Positions 7,919 through 16,915 are shown, numbered from the stretch's first letter. The stretch: DNA of 64,000 nt from Chitinophaga niabensis (GCA_017849435.1 JAFIGY010000020.1:183425-247424); one strand, 5' to 3'. Notes: a model not told the origin generated them from the letters alone. Numbers and translations are program-made.

Positions 7919-9100
7919 ATGAAAAAATTATTATCCCTTTGTCTATTGATGCTTACAGCATCCAACCTTCTATTTGCGCAAACATCAAATGTTACTTACA
8001 ATTGGAATAGTTCAAGACTGGGCGCAAACGGCACACAGGCTGTACGGCATTGCATTGGAAGAATATATTATAATGCCGTTAACTGGGGCGATTATAATAG
8101 TATCAGATTTACACTCCGGCAGGACTATTACACCGCCGGTTACATGGAATACATCATCACTGTTCGATCCAGCACGCCGGCGATCTACTGTACCAAAGCA
8201 TATGGCGCAGCTGTTCACAGAGGAAGACTCGTATTGGGAGAACAAACATCTGCCGGTAACAGTTACCTGGATCAACCCAATTATTACAGGGATATTTTCC
8301 TCGAAGCAGAATATTATACACAATGGCAGGTAGAAGCCAATGCAGTGGGAGTGCACTATCAGTTGGACAAATTCTCGCTTACCAACCCTGCAGATTACCA
8401 GTTTGTTACTTTCTTCAGCGCGCCTGTCACACAGAACATCCCCGGTTTTTCGCCGGATATCAAAACGATCACTTTGGCGGATGATGAGTTAGGCGCAAAC
8501 AGGGTGGGTATCGGCACCCTCACCCCCACGGGCAAACTCCATATCTACAAACCCGCAGCCGATGGATACGGCTCCCTCACCATAGACGGCTCCACAACCG
8601 CCCAGCGCAGTATTACCTTCAATGACAATGGCCAACAGGCATGGTGGTTCGGAAGAGATAACAATACCGCAGCGGGACTGAACGATGGCATCGGCTTCTG
8701 GCGTGCAAATACCGGCACAGCGCTGATCATCAAAGACGATGGCCGCGTGGGCATCGGCTGCCAGAACCCGCAGTCCGATGCAAAACTCGCCGTCAACGGA
8801 ACGATGTACGCAAAAAAAATAAAAGTCACGCAAACCGGCTGGGCGGACTTTGTGTTTGAAGACAGCTACAAACTCCCTGCCTTATCATTCGTAGAAAAAT
8901 TCGTGCGCATCAACAAACACCTGCCTGATATTCCCTCCGCCGGCGAGGTGGCCGAACAAGGGATCGACATAGGAGAAATGAATAAAAAGCTCCTGCAGAA
9001 GATCGAAGAACTGACCCTGCATCTCATCGATCAAAATAAACGCATCGACGCACTGGAAAAAGAAAATGCGGTTATCAAAAAGAAGATCACTAAAAAATAA
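7919..9100 (+). CDS. Secreted protein with tail-fibre-like C-terminus
   Basis: The 393-residue product has a signal peptide (KKLLSLCLLMLTASNLLFA, cleavage before QTS). Its middle shows repeated VGIGTLTPTGKLHI and VGIGCQNPQSDAKLAV motifs typical of Bacteroidota cell-surface fibre-like proteins. The C-terminus has the common HLPDIPSAGEV...GIDIGEMNKKLLQKIEEL segment and then a Lys/Glu-rich coiled coil. That end resembles the conserved C-termini of phage-tail-fibre-like and adhesin-like proteins of this phylum. The N-terminal 190 residues are not recognised. It has its own terminators on both sides, so it is probably a single-gene transcript. Confidence 0.78.
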   Translation: MKKLLSLCLLMLTASNLLFAQTSNVTYNWNSSRLGANGTQAVRHCIGRIYYNAVNWGDYNSIRFTLRQDYYTAGYMEYIITVRSSTPAIYCTKAYGAAVHRGRLVLGEQTSAGNSYLDQPNYYRDIFLEAEYYTQWQVEANAVGVHYQLDKFSLTNPADYQFVTFFSAPVTQNIPGFSPDIKTITLADDELGANRVGIGTLTPTGKLHIYKPAADGYGSLTIDGSTTAQRSITFNDNGQQAWWFGRDNNTAAGLNDGIGFWRANTGTALIIKDDGRVGIGCQNPQSDAKLAVNGTMYAKKIKVTQTGWADFVFEDSYKLPALSFVEKFVRINKHLPDIPSAGEVAEQGIDIGEMNKKLLQKIEELTLHLIDQNKRIDALEKENAVIKKKITKK

Positions 9101-9106
9101 TCAACC

Positions 9107-9141
9107 AACACGGCTGCCCTGTAACATTTGGCAGCCGTGTT
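9107..9141. terminator. Bidirectional terminator between convergent genes
   Basis: AACACGGCTGCC (9107-9118) pairs perfectly with GGCAGCCGTGTT (9130-9141) over 12 bp with an 11-nt loop. It lies 6 bp after the plus-strand stop and 11 bp after the minus-strand one. Confidence 0.8.
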
Positions 9142-9152
9142 ATATGTACTGC

Positions 9153-9539
9153 TCAATAGTATACAACATTGTATACATCCCCTACCGGCCAGGCATCTGT
9201 ACCTATCACTACCGGCGTCTGCTGATACGTTATCAGGTGCGTTTGCCCGCTATACATGGTAACATGATGCGTTCCTACCTGTGAAGGCAGACCGTTATAC
9301 ATGATGTCCACATCAAACTCCACGTTTCCTGTCCCCGCTTCCGGCCCGGTTCTCCAAACCTCCAGTACAATCTCACGCGCTCCTATACCCGGCCCGGCGG
9401 ATACCGTGAATGTTTCATCTCCTGTAAACATTTTCACCTGCAGGCGTGCAATGCCTGATGATGAGGAACGAACAGGCGCAAACGAACTGATAACAATGAA
9501 GAGCATGGAAACCATGCATAATGACAATACTCTTTTCAT
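9153..9539 (-). CDS. Small secreted protein, unknown
   Basis: The 128-residue product has an N-terminal signal peptide (KRVLSLCMVSMLFIVISSFAPVRS). The mature part is Gly/Val-rich and beta-strand-like (MFTGDETFTVSAGPGIGAREIVLEVWRTGPEAG), with no motif I recognise. It is convergent with the tail-fibre-like protein and divergent from the histidine kinase. The coding call rests on the signal peptide, the isolated position and the lack of any competing frame. Confidence 0.65.
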   Translation of the reverse strand: MKRVLSLCMVSMLFIVISSFAPVRSSSSGIARLQVKMFTGDETFTVSAGPGIGAREIVLEVWRTGPEAGTGNVEFDVDIMYNGLPSQVGTHHVTMYSGQTHLITYQQTPVVIGTDAWPVGDVYNVVYY

Positions 9540-9621
9540 ATGTCGGGATTTTGGTGATGCATAAGGGGTAACGGGTCTTCTTAAAGCTACTGAAAAACAG
9601 GATCAAATTAAAATTTTATCT

Positions 9622-9640
9622 ACTGCGAATTAGTCGCAGT
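9622..9640. promoter_or_regulatory. Inverted repeat upstream of the histidine kinase
   Basis: ACTGCGA (9622-9628) and TCGCAGT (9634-9640) form a 7-bp perfect dyad with spacer ATTAG in the 209-bp divergent region between 9539 and 9749. It is a plausible operator half-site pair, with nothing else to support it. Confidence 0.35.
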
Positions 9641-9748
9641 GGGGCCATATAAACATGTTTGTGCGATTACTGTTATTTCTGAATAATTCTGTAACTTGAT
9701 CTAAATGCTGTCAGAGTCATCAGCATAACCCTTGCTCAACCTTATCTT

Positions 9749-11839
9749 ATGATGGAGCCTCCTTACGTGATGGGTATGTGTCTGCGTCGTTTTGTGTATT
9801 GCCTGTTTGTTTTGCCATTCCTGTTTTCCTGCGGCAGGCACAGCCATAACGACGTGTACCATCGTGCTTACTTTGAACCCTTATTTACCGTAAGCGACAG
9901 CATTGCGCCGGAGAACCCCGGTAAAGCGCTGCGCCTGCTGGATTCCGCATATGCGGCATTTCCGGCTGCAGGCCTGCTGGATCTCTCCCACATATACGCA
10001 TATAAAGCCAGCTATTATCAGGATATCCCGAAAGATTATGACAAAGCAAAGATGTATCACGACAGCATCATCTACCTTTTCAAAGACAAGCTGACTGACC
10101 CCGATTACATCAAAGTCTACTCAAGGGCGCTACTGGGACAGGGAGACATACTGATAAGAAAAGGAAGATACACAGATGCCTTTCTTCATTTCTACGAAGG
10201 CAAACAGGTTGTTCAGCAAAGTCATGATACCTGCTATTTCAATGAATTCAGCTTGCGGCTGGCTTATGCCTACTACACTCAGGGGAAGTTCCGCGATGCC
10301 ATTCCCTTTTTCAGGGAAACCTTTGGACTGGCCGGTCATTGCACGGAAAATCCCTTTATGAGATTTGCGTTGCAACAGGGGCAGCTGGATAACCTTGGGT
10401 TGTGCTATGCCCAGTTGAAAGTATATGACAGTGCCCGTTATTTTTACGACAGCGCCTTGCGGTATATCGACAAATGGAATGGAACTTTTGTCACATCCCC
10501 TTCAAGAAAGACCTTCGTGGAAACTGCCAAAGCAGTGATATATGGAAATCTGGGGGAAACATCTCTCGCTGTCGGGGATACCGCCTCCGGCGAACGGCTG
10601 TTCAAAGAAAGCATCCGTATCAATGAAAGGAAAGCCAATGATCCGGATGATGCCCAGTTTACAAGGATCAAGCTGGCCACCTTATATCTCAGCCAGGGCA
10701 GGCATGACGAAGCGCGGGAGGTGTTGAAGACACTGAAGCAATATGTCGATTCGTTACCACGGATCACACCAAAACTACGCCTGCTCAAACTGCAATCGAA
10801 ATATTTTGATGAAACAGGAGAAGTGGCAAATGCATATGCCGCCCTGCAATCCTATACGCAACTGAAAGACTCCGTAACGAGTGCCAACGAAGCCCTCAGC
10901 CTGGTAGACATCCGGAAAGAGTTCGAACACATGTCCCAGGACCGGGAAATAGAAGTGTTGAAACGGCAAAGCGAACTGAAAACCCTCTACCTGATCATCG
11001 TGCTGTTGTTCTTCGTGATGACGGCTATCATAGTTTTTCAAACCTGGCGCAACTGGAAAAAATCACGGGAACATGTGAAAGAACTGGAAATGCTTAACCA
11101 GCGCGTTACTGCCCAGAACGAATACCTGGAAGAAAGCCTCAATGCCCTCGAGCAAAGCCAACAGGATAATTCCAAAATGATGAAAATAGTGGCGCACGAC
11201 CTCCGCAATCCCGTAGGTGCCATGATCACCATCACCGATATCCTGCAGCAATATGGTGGCATTACAGAGGAAAAGAACCAGGAACTGTTACGCATGATGA
11301 AGGAATCCGGGGACCGCGCACTGCATCTGATCAACGATCTCCTGCACCTGAAAATCTCGCAGGAAGCACAGAAAGAGACTATGGAAGTGCACGTGATGCT
11401 GAAGTACTGTGTAGATATGTTACAAGCCAGAGCCCGGGAGAAAGGGCAACAGATATTGCTGGAGACCATACCGGCCGTCATTCCCGTGAACCGCGAAAAG
11501 ATCTGGCGTGTTTTCAGCAACCTCATCAGCAATGCCATCAAGTTCAGTCCATCCGGTACCACTATTCACGTATGGATGGAACAGGAAGATACAAGATTGC
11601 GGATAGCGGTAGAAGACGAAGGTATTGGTATACCGGAGGAGCTGAAGGAAAAGATATTCAGTATGCCGCATGAAACAAGAAGGGCCGGTACGCTGGGCGA
11701 AGAATCCTTTGGCCTGGGGCTGGCCATCAGCAAGCAAATTGTGGAGGCCCACGGTGGAAGGATATGGGTGGAGAACAAAAATAAAAAAGGGACCATCTTT
11801 TATGTTGAACTGATGGCCCCGTCTTCTCTTAATCTTTAA
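9749..11839 (+). CDS. TPR-containing sensor histidine kinase
   Basis: The 696-residue protein begins with a lipoprotein-like signal (CLRRFVYCLFVLPFLFSCG); ATG 9776 would give a more typical short n-region. Residues about 40-400 are helical tetratricopeptide-like repeats (NPGKALRLLDSAYAAFP, DKAKMYHDSIIYLFKDK). One membrane helix is near 413-433 (LYLIIVLLFFVMTAIIVF), then a coiled coil. The HisKA box is MKIVAHDLRNPVG, with phospho-accepting His at residue 483. A HATPase domain follows, with N box NLISNAIKFSP, G1 VEDEGIGIPEE and G2 GLGLAISKQIVEAHGG. All key residues are present. No response regulator gene adjoins it, so it is an orphan kinase here. Its end overlaps the convergent gene by 11 bp. 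Confidence 0.92.
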   Translation: MMEPPYVMGMCLRRFVYCLFVLPFLFSCGRHSHNDVYHRAYFEPLFTVSDSIAPENPGKALRLLDSAYAAFPAAGLLDLSHIYAYKASYYQDIPKDYDKAKMYHDSIIYLFKDKLTDPDYIKVYSRALLGQGDILIRKGRYTDAFLHFYEGKQVVQQSHDTCYFNEFSLRLAYAYYTQGKFRDAIPFFRETFGLAGHCTENPFMRFALQQGQLDNLGLCYAQLKVYDSARYFYDSALRYIDKWNGTFVTSPSRKTFVETAKAVIYGNLGETSLAVGDTASGERLFKESIRINERKANDPDDAQFTRIKLATLYLSQGRHDEAREVLKTLKQYVDSLPRITPKLRLLKLQSKYFDETGEVANAYAALQSYTQLKDSVTSANEALSLVDIRKEFEHMSQDREIEVLKRQSELKTLYLIIVLLFFVMTAIIVFQTWRNWKKSREHVKELEMLNQRVTAQNEYLEESLNALEQSQQDNSKMMKIVAHDLRNPVGAMITITDILQQYGGITEEKNQELLRMMKESGDRALHLINDLLHLKISQEAQKETMEVHVMLKYCVDMLQARAREKGQQILLETIPAVIPVNREKIWRVFSNLISNAIKFSPSGTTIHVWMEQEDTRLRIAVEDEGIGIPEELKEKIFSMPHETRRAGTLGEESFGLGLAISKQIVEAHGGRIWVENKNKKGTIFYVELMAPSSLNL

Positions 11840-13040
11840 GCTTGTTCAGGAAGAAGCTGAGTTTGAAAAGCAATTCATCCTGCAATCCCGCCCGAAGCTG
11901 TGCCTCTTCTTCAGATATGCCCAGCCTGCGAAGGCGTTGATAATAAACATAAGAACCGCCGATCAGCTCCAGGCATTCCTGGATCTTTGTTTTCACTTCC
12001 TCTTCCTTCGCTTTCTTATCGAATTCCTTTTTAGAAAGTATCTTGTCCACAAAGTAAAAGGCATCCTTGTCCTCTATCCATTTCCCTTCTTCCTTATGCT
12101 GCGGTTTGTAGACCTCCATGTAGCAGTTATCCAGCTTCAGCGGCTCACCGAACTCCGCTTTGATATCGATCACCATCGGCTTTTCAACAGCAGGGTTGGC
12201 AAGCCGTTTCTTGATAGCGTTGCTGATCTCCACGCCCAGTTCACCGCTGCTCATCAGCAACTGGTTAAGCTCCGAGAACTCCAGCCCGATGGTGATACGG
12301 GTATACCGGCTGCCGCTCCGGATCTTTCCGAAAAGGCTCGGCGTAGTTTTGTCGTCAAAAACGATGTCTTCTATCTGTACCTTTGAAATGGTTTTGTAGT
12401 TGGGCTTATACCCTTCCTCTGCAGGCGTAAGCCGTTTGTTCCGCGGCTTGGCCACCTCCTGCCGGCGCAGATGCTGAATGAAATCATCCACGAAACGCAG
12501 CTGCTGCTTTTTTAGTTTCGCATACAGCTCGTGGCTGGAATAATTGTGCACCTTGCTCAGCACCAGCAAATCTTCCCAACTGTCGTGTTTTTGCGCGCGC
12601 TGCAGCTCATCCAGCACATCCTGTGCGGCCATGTTGCGGCGGTACAACAACTCTCCTACCAGGAAAATGGCGTAGTCATGCGCCGGATATCCCAGTTCCG
12701 GCAACACATCGTACGGGCTCCGCTTCTGATCGCGGGCCAGTGTCAGCTGTTCGAGATCACTCATAACCGGTGACAATAAATACTTACGGGCGGCGGTGCG
12801 CAATTTCTTACTTACGTAATCCAGCAGTTGATCGTTCACTACACTGTGATTGACAAAGTCGTGCAGGATCTGTACAAACCGCTTGGAAACGGGCAGGCCG
12901 AATTGCGTAAGGATGTCGTTCTCCATCTCCTGAACCGACCCTTCCCCGACTTCACCGCTTTCTTTCCGGGGCTTCCTGTCCAGCTTCTGATAACGCTGAT
13001 AATACTCCTGTAATTTCAATTTAAGCTGATCCATATGCAT
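11829..13040 (-). CDS. Conserved-looking protein of unknown function
   Basis: The 403-residue product has no signal peptide and is rich in Lys, Glu and Leu. The N-terminal half is helical (LKLKLQEYYQRYQKLDRKPRK). A long helix-rich region follows (DYVSKKLRTAARKYL, DLEQLTLARDQKRSPYDVLPELGYPAHDYAIFLVGELL). The C-terminal third is mixed (YTRITIGLEFSELNQLLMSSGELGVEISNAIKKRL) and ends in a coiled-coil-like segment. I do not recognise the family; it is probably cytoplasmic. A terminator-like hairpin lies between a possible promoter (13153-13160) and this start codon, suggesting attenuation. Confidence 0.8.
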   Translation of the reverse strand: MHMDQLKLKLQEYYQRYQKLDRKPRKESGEVGEGSVQEMENDILTQFGLPVSKRFVQILHDFVNHSVVNDQLLDYVSKKLRTAARKYLLSPVMSDLEQLTLARDQKRSPYDVLPELGYPAHDYAIFLVGELLYRRNMAAQDVLDELQRAQKHDSWEDLLVLSKVHNYSSHELYAKLKKQQLRFVDDFIQHLRRQEVAKPRNKRLTPAEEGYKPNYKTISKVQIEDIVFDDKTTPSLFGKIRSGSRYTRITIGLEFSELNQLLMSSGELGVEISNAIKKRLANPAVEKPMVIDIKAEFGEPLKLDNCYMEVYKPQHKEEGKWIEDKDAFYFVDKILSKKEFDKKAKEEEVKTKIQECLELIGGSYVYYQRLRRLGISEEEAQLRAGLQDELLFKLSFFLNKLKD

Positions 13041-13091
13041 AATTAGATGTATGTCAGTATTTTATATAATTTTTCTTCATTTCATACAAAC

Positions 13092-13121
13092 AAAAAGCCC
13101 AGCACTTCGCAATGCCGGGCT
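13092..13121 (-). terminator. Terminator-like hairpin in the leader of the minus-strand gene (possible attenuator)
   Basis: On the minus strand AGCCCGGCA pairs with TGCTGGGCT (9 bp, one G-U) around loop TTGCGAAG, followed by TTTTTGTTTG. It points towards the gene starting at 13040 and lies about 50 bp upstream of its ATG. It would therefore end transcripts before that gene unless read through. Confidence 0.6.
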
Positions 13122-13152
13122 AGTAAGTTGATGGGTTATATTTTGCGAAAAG

Positions 13153-13160
13153 CAAAGATA
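13153..13160 (-). promoter_or_regulatory. Possible -7 promoter element
   Basis: The minus strand reads TATCTTTG, a full match to TAnnTTTG. Transcription would begin near 13146 and run through the hairpin at 13121-13092 into the 403-residue protein gene. The -33 position is only a partial match. Confidence 0.4.
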
Positions 13161-13298
13161 CGCTTTTTTCTGTGGAAATCATGTGCATAACCCTCCTTTG
13201 CCACAGATTTCCAACCGCCATATGTTAGTCATCTTAGCTTCAACACTTTATCCTCACCAAAAAAAACAGTTATATTTAAAAAAGATTTTTGGATGACA

Positions 13299-13331
13299 TT
13301 TGGAAAATGAGAACGAATTACGTTAACTTTG
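13299..13331 (+). promoter_or_regulatory. Bacteroidota-type promoter of tRNA-His
   Basis: TTTG (13299-13302), a 21-nt spacer and TAACTTTG (13324-13331) match the -33/-7 consensus. The start of the tRNA is 20 bp further on. Confidence 0.75.
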
Positions 13332-13351
13332 CACTCCGCAAAACACACATG

Positions 13352-13425
13352 GTGACTGTAGCTCAGTTGGTTAGAGCATCAGATTGTGGTTCTGAGGGTC
13401 GGGGGTTCGAGACCCCTCAGTCACC
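13352..13425 (+). tRNA. tRNA-His (anticodon GTG)
   Basis: A complete cloverleaf is visible: acceptor GTGACTG/CAGTCAC, D stem GCTC/GAGC, anticodon stem TCAGA/TCTGA with loop TTGTGGT, and T stem GGGGG/CCCCT with loop TTCGAGA. The preceding G at 13351 can be the His-specific G-1 opposite C73 (13425). CA follows, so CCA does not seem fully encoded. Confidence 0.97.
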
Positions 13426-13439
13426 CATCTTATAAGAAT

Positions 13440-13475
13440 GGTCTCTTTAAAAACAAAGAGACCATTTCTTTTTTA
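13440..13475 (+). terminator. Terminator after tRNA-His
   Basis: GGTCTCTTT (13440-13448) and AAAGAGACC (13455-13463) form a perfect 9-bp stem, followed by a T-rich run ending near 13475. Confidence 0.85.
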
Positions 13476-13487
13476 AAGACGTTGATC

Positions 13488-14081
13488 ATGTTGCTTTACC
13501 TCATACCCTTCCTGGCAGCCTTCACCGGCTGGTTCGTAAATCGGGCGGCACTCTGGCTGCTTTTCCATCCTGTAAAACCGGTGAACCTGGGATTGTTCAC
13601 CCTGCAGGGTGTTTTCCCCAAACAACAACAGCAATTGGGCGATCAATTGGGGAAAATGGTGGCAGAGCAGTTCTTTTCCTTTGACGATATCCGCAACAAA
13701 CTAACAGATCCGCAAAAGATCAGTGCCATCAAACCTTATGTGGAAGAGCATCTCGAACATTTTCTGCGCAAGAAACTGCCGGAAGCGATGCCCATGATCT
13801 CGATGTTCATCGGGGAAAGCACCATCCAGCAGATCAAGACCACGCTGGCGAACGAACTGGACCTGCTCTTCCCGAAGCTGATCGATCAATACCTGCAGAA
13901 CACCCGAAAAGACCTTGACCTTCAAACCATTGTAGCCGGCAAGATCGCAGGGCTCTCCGCCGAAAGTACTGAACAGGCGCTGCACCGGCAACTGGGCAGC
14001 GGGCTCGCAAAAATGGGCTGGATCAGTGCAGCCATCGGTTTCGTGATCGGATGCATCCAGTTACTGCTGGTAGTGTTGTAA
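13488..14081 (+). CDS. DUF445 family membrane protein
   Basis: The 197-residue product starts at ATG 13488. The longer frame reading back into the tRNA is rejected because it would cross the tRNA and its terminator. N-terminal and C-terminal hydrophobic segments (LLYLIPFLAAFTGWFVNRAALWLLFHP and AAIGFVIGCIQLLLVVL) flank a soluble helical region. The motif GWFVNRAALWLLFHPVKP matches DUF445 (YheB-like) proteins, whose function is not established. It is shorter than the 400-residue DUF445 members, but short forms exist. Confidence 0.85.
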   Translation: MLLYLIPFLAAFTGWFVNRAALWLLFHPVKPVNLGLFTLQGVFPKQQQQLGDQLGKMVAEQFFSFDDIRNKLTDPQKISAIKPYVEEHLEHFLRKKLPEAMPMISMFIGESTIQQIKTTLANELDLLFPKLIDQYLQNTRKDLDLQTIVAGKIAGLSAESTEQALHRQLGSGLAKMGWISAAIGFVIGCIQLLLVVL

Positions 14082-14193
14082 CGCCCATGTGATTGTTAAA
14101 TACCGTTAATACCTTTTACCCCTGTTTTCGCTGCTTTTGTCGCGATAATCCGTCCCTTTATCAATTAGTCTTCGGGCTGATCCGAATTGCCCC

Positions 14194-14201
14194 TACTTTT
14201 G
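14194..14201 (+). promoter_or_regulatory. Possible -7 element of the TonB receptor gene
   Basis: TACTTTTG matches TAnnTTTG and would give a leader of about 70 nt before ATG 14281. The -33 region has only TTCG at the expected distance. Confidence 0.4.
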
Positions 14202-14280
14202 TTTCTGCAAATGCAAATTCCGCAAAAGGTCTGGATAAAAACAACGTCTAACTAAATCTGAGTAAAGAAAGTAACGTAAG

Positions 14281-16890
14281 ATGAAAAAATTGTACGCATT
14301 ATTACTGGGGTTGATCGTCATGCAAATGTATGCGATCGCACAGATGCCCCAGGGCGGCGGCAGACCGGGAGGTGGAGCCCCCGGAGCCGGTGGTCAGCAA
14401 CGGCCGGGAGGGAACGGTGGAAACATTCCCCAGATCGGCGTGGTATATGGCAAATTACAGGATGCACAAACCAGGCAGTCCGTGGAATACGCTTCTGTAG
14501 CCCTGCTGCGGCAGCGGGATTCCGGCGTTGTAACGGGCATGTTGAGCAAATCCAACGGGGACTTCATTTTTGAGAACGTGCCCTTCGGTGCCTTTATCCT
14601 CCGCATCAACTTTATGGGTTACAAACCGGTGTTTAAAAAAGTAACCGTAACCCCGCAGAACGTTTCGCAGGACCTGGGTAACATCCGCCTTGAAGCGAAT
14701 GCCAAATCATTGCATGAAGTACAGGTAACCGGTCAGCGTACCGCTTTTCAGATGGGCATCGATAAAAAGGTGTTCAATGTGGACCGTAACCTGGTAAGCG
14801 CAGGCGGTACCGCCGCCGATGTGCTCAAGAACGTACCGGCCGTTAACGTGGATATCGACGGGAATGTAACGGTACGGAACGCTTCGCCAAACATCTTTGT
14901 GGACGGCAAACCCAGCACCCTTACAATCGATCAGATCCCTGCGGACGCGATCGAAAGTATTGAACTCATTACCAATCCTTCCGCCAAATACGATGCCGAG
15001 GGCATGAGCGGCATCATCAACATCGTGTTGAAGAAAAACAAGAAAGCCGGTTTCAACGGCCAGGTGACTGCAGGTATCGGTACGAACGACAAGTACAATG
15101 CCGGCGGTAACTTCAACGTCCGCCAGGGAAAATTCAACGTGTCCCTGAATTACAACTTCAACGCTAACCGCAACTGGGGAGATGGTACTACAGACCGTAC
15201 CAATTTCTCTTCCCCTAACACGCCCAAAGACTATACCCACCAGACCTCAGACAGCCGGAGTGGCGGACGTTTTCAGTTCGGCCGCCTGGGTCTGGATTAT
15301 TACCTGGACAACCGGAACACCTTCTCCGTTGGCCAGAACATCGTAGGCGGGAATTTCAAGAACTACGAAGACCAGCAGAACATCTTCAGTGATGTCAACA
15401 AAAGCTGGAGCGGTCAGAACCAGCGTATCACGGACAATAAGTTCGGATTCCGGAACTACACCACCACCCTTGGTTTCAAACACCTGTTCGCAAAGCCGAA
15501 CAAGGAATTCACAGCGGACGCTTCCATGAACCTGAGCAATAACGACAGGAGCGGCGGTTTCCATACCCAGCTGCAGGACATGAACGGCAATCCCATCGGG
15601 CCCGGCCGTTTCCAATCCAACATCAGCGATGGTAAAACGAACTTCTATACCCTGCAGGCAGACTATGTGAATCCCATCGGCACCAACGGCAAATTCGAGA
15701 CCGGCGCAAAAGCCACACTGCGTGATTATACCAGCGCGTATGATGTGTTTAACCGCAATCAGGCCGGTGATCCCGTGAAGATCGACAGTCTTTCCACAGA
15801 CTATAAATACAACGAACAGATTTACGCTGCATACGCAAACTATTCCAACGCCATCAAAAACTTCGGTTACCAGCTGGGGTTACGGGTAGAGCAGTATGTG
15901 TATGCCGGCGAGATCCCCAACAAGGGCCAGAAGTTCAGTCCTACCAAAGCCAGTCCCGGCTTCTTCCCCAGCGTGTACCTGTCGTACAAACTGGAAAAAG
16001 ATCAGGAACTGCAGTTGAACTATTCCCGCCGGGTGAACAGGCCGAACTTCTTCCAGCTGATCCCTTACCGGGATATCTCCGACCCGCAGAACCAGCGGGA
16101 AGGTAATCCCGATCTGAAGCCGGAATATACCAACAGCCTCGAATTTTCTTACATGAAGACCTGGAAGAAACACAACTTCCTTGGAACCTTGTATTTCCGC
16201 AATACCAACGACCTGATCACCATGTACAGCACAGTGATCGGCAAGGACTCATTGCTGTCTACTTTCGTGAATGCGCATAAGAACAATTCCTATGGCGCAG
16301 AACTCACGCTGAAGAACCAGGTGGTGCAGGGCTGGGATATCACCACCAACGTGAACCTGTACCAACAGGAGCTGGATGTGCTGAACCCCAAGACCAACGA
16401 GTTCATCACCAACAGGAAATTCTCCTGGATGGCGAAGATCAACTCTGAAACCAAACTGCCTGCCAACTTCACCTTCCAGGTATCCGCCAACTACCAGGCT
16501 CCCACGATCACACTGCCCAGCAGCAGCGGCGGTGGTGGCGGAGGTCGCGGTGGCGGAGGCGGCGGTGGCGGATTCATGATGATCCCCACTTCGGCACAGG
16601 GTACCATCAAAGGATTGAGCGCAGTGGATGTTGCCCTGCGTAAGGACTTCATGAAAAATAAAGCAGCGTCCCTCACGCTCAGCCTGAGTGATGTGTTCAA
16701 TACCCGCCAGTTTGAAATGGATCAGCTGGATGATGCTTTCTCCCAGCACTTCCTTCGCAAGCGGGAATCCCGCGTGCTGAGGCTTACCTTCAGCTACCGT
16801 TTCGGCAAGTTTGATACACAGCTGTTCAAACGCAGGAACAACCGTAGCAACGGTGAAGGCATGCAGATGGATACCGGACAAGGGTTTTAG
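14281..16890 (+). CDS. TonB-dependent receptor, outer-membrane beta-barrel family
   Basis: The 869-residue protein has a signal peptide (KKLYALLLGLIVMQMYAIA). It is followed immediately by an unusual Gly/Pro/Gln-rich stretch (MPQGGGRPGGGAPGAGG, about residues 22-45). A carboxypeptidase-regulatory-like domain follows (GVVYGKLQDAQTRQSVEYASV), then a plug (TAADVLKNVPAVNVDIDGNVTVRNASPNIFVDGKP, IELITNPSAKYDAEGMSGIINIVLKK). The rest is a large barrel of the OMP_b-brl type, with LQLNYSRRVNRPNFFQLIPY and a terminal aromatic region. A glycine run lies in the barrel at about residues 750-763. The substrate is unknown. The gene has terminators on both sides. Confidence 0.93.
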   Translation: MKKLYALLLGLIVMQMYAIAQMPQGGGRPGGGAPGAGGQQRPGGNGGNIPQIGVVYGKLQDAQTRQSVEYASVALLRQRDSGVVTGMLSKSNGDFIFENVPFGAFILRINFMGYKPVFKKVTVTPQNVSQDLGNIRLEANAKSLHEVQVTGQRTAFQMGIDKKVFNVDRNLVSAGGTAADVLKNVPAVNVDIDGNVTVRNASPNIFVDGKPSTLTIDQIPADAIESIELITNPSAKYDAEGMSGIINIVLKKNKKAGFNGQVTAGIGTNDKYNAGGNFNVRQGKFNVSLNYNFNANRNWGDGTTDRTNFSSPNTPKDYTHQTSDSRSGGRFQFGRLGLDYYLDNRNTFSVGQNIVGGNFKNYEDQQNIFSDVNKSWSGQNQRITDNKFGFRNYTTTLGFKHLFAKPNKEFTADASMNLSNNDRSGGFHTQLQDMNGNPIGPGRFQSNISDGKTNFYTLQADYVNPIGTNGKFETGAKATLRDYTSAYDVFNRNQAGDPVKIDSLSTDYKYNEQIYAAYANYSNAIKNFGYQLGLRVEQYVYAGEIPNKGQKFSPTKASPGFFPSVYLSYKLEKDQELQLNYSRRVNRPNFFQLIPYRDISDPQNQREGNPDLKPEYTNSLEFSYMKTWKKHNFLGTLYFRNTNDLITMYSTVIGKDSLLSTFVNAHKNNSYGAELTLKNQVVQGWDITTNVNLYQQELDVLNPKTNEFITNRKFSWMAKINSETKLPANFTFQVSANYQAPTITLPSSSGGGGGGRGGGGGGGGFMMIPTSAQGTIKGLSAVDVALRKDFMKNKAASLTLSLSDVFNTRQFEMDQLDDAFSQHFLRKRESRVLRLTFSYRFGKFDTQLFKRRNNRSNGEGMQMDTGQGF

Positions 16891-16915
16891 TTTTAGTTTC
16901 AGTATTATATTAAGT

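Larger units (their letters stand above)
13041..13351. other. Gene-free 311-bp region with regulatory elements
   Basis: No coding frame is credible here. The segment holds, from left to right, the minus-strand hairpin with T-run (13092-13121), a minus-strand -7-like element (13153-13160), scattered partial repeats (GGAAATC/GATTTCC and CTGTGG/CCACAG, 13172-13214) and the tRNA-His promoter (13299-13331). Confidence 0.6.

Noticed and set aside
13386-13487. N-terminal extension of the DUF445 gene
   Set aside because: It starts inside tRNA-His and runs through its terminator; ATG 13488 fits the family.
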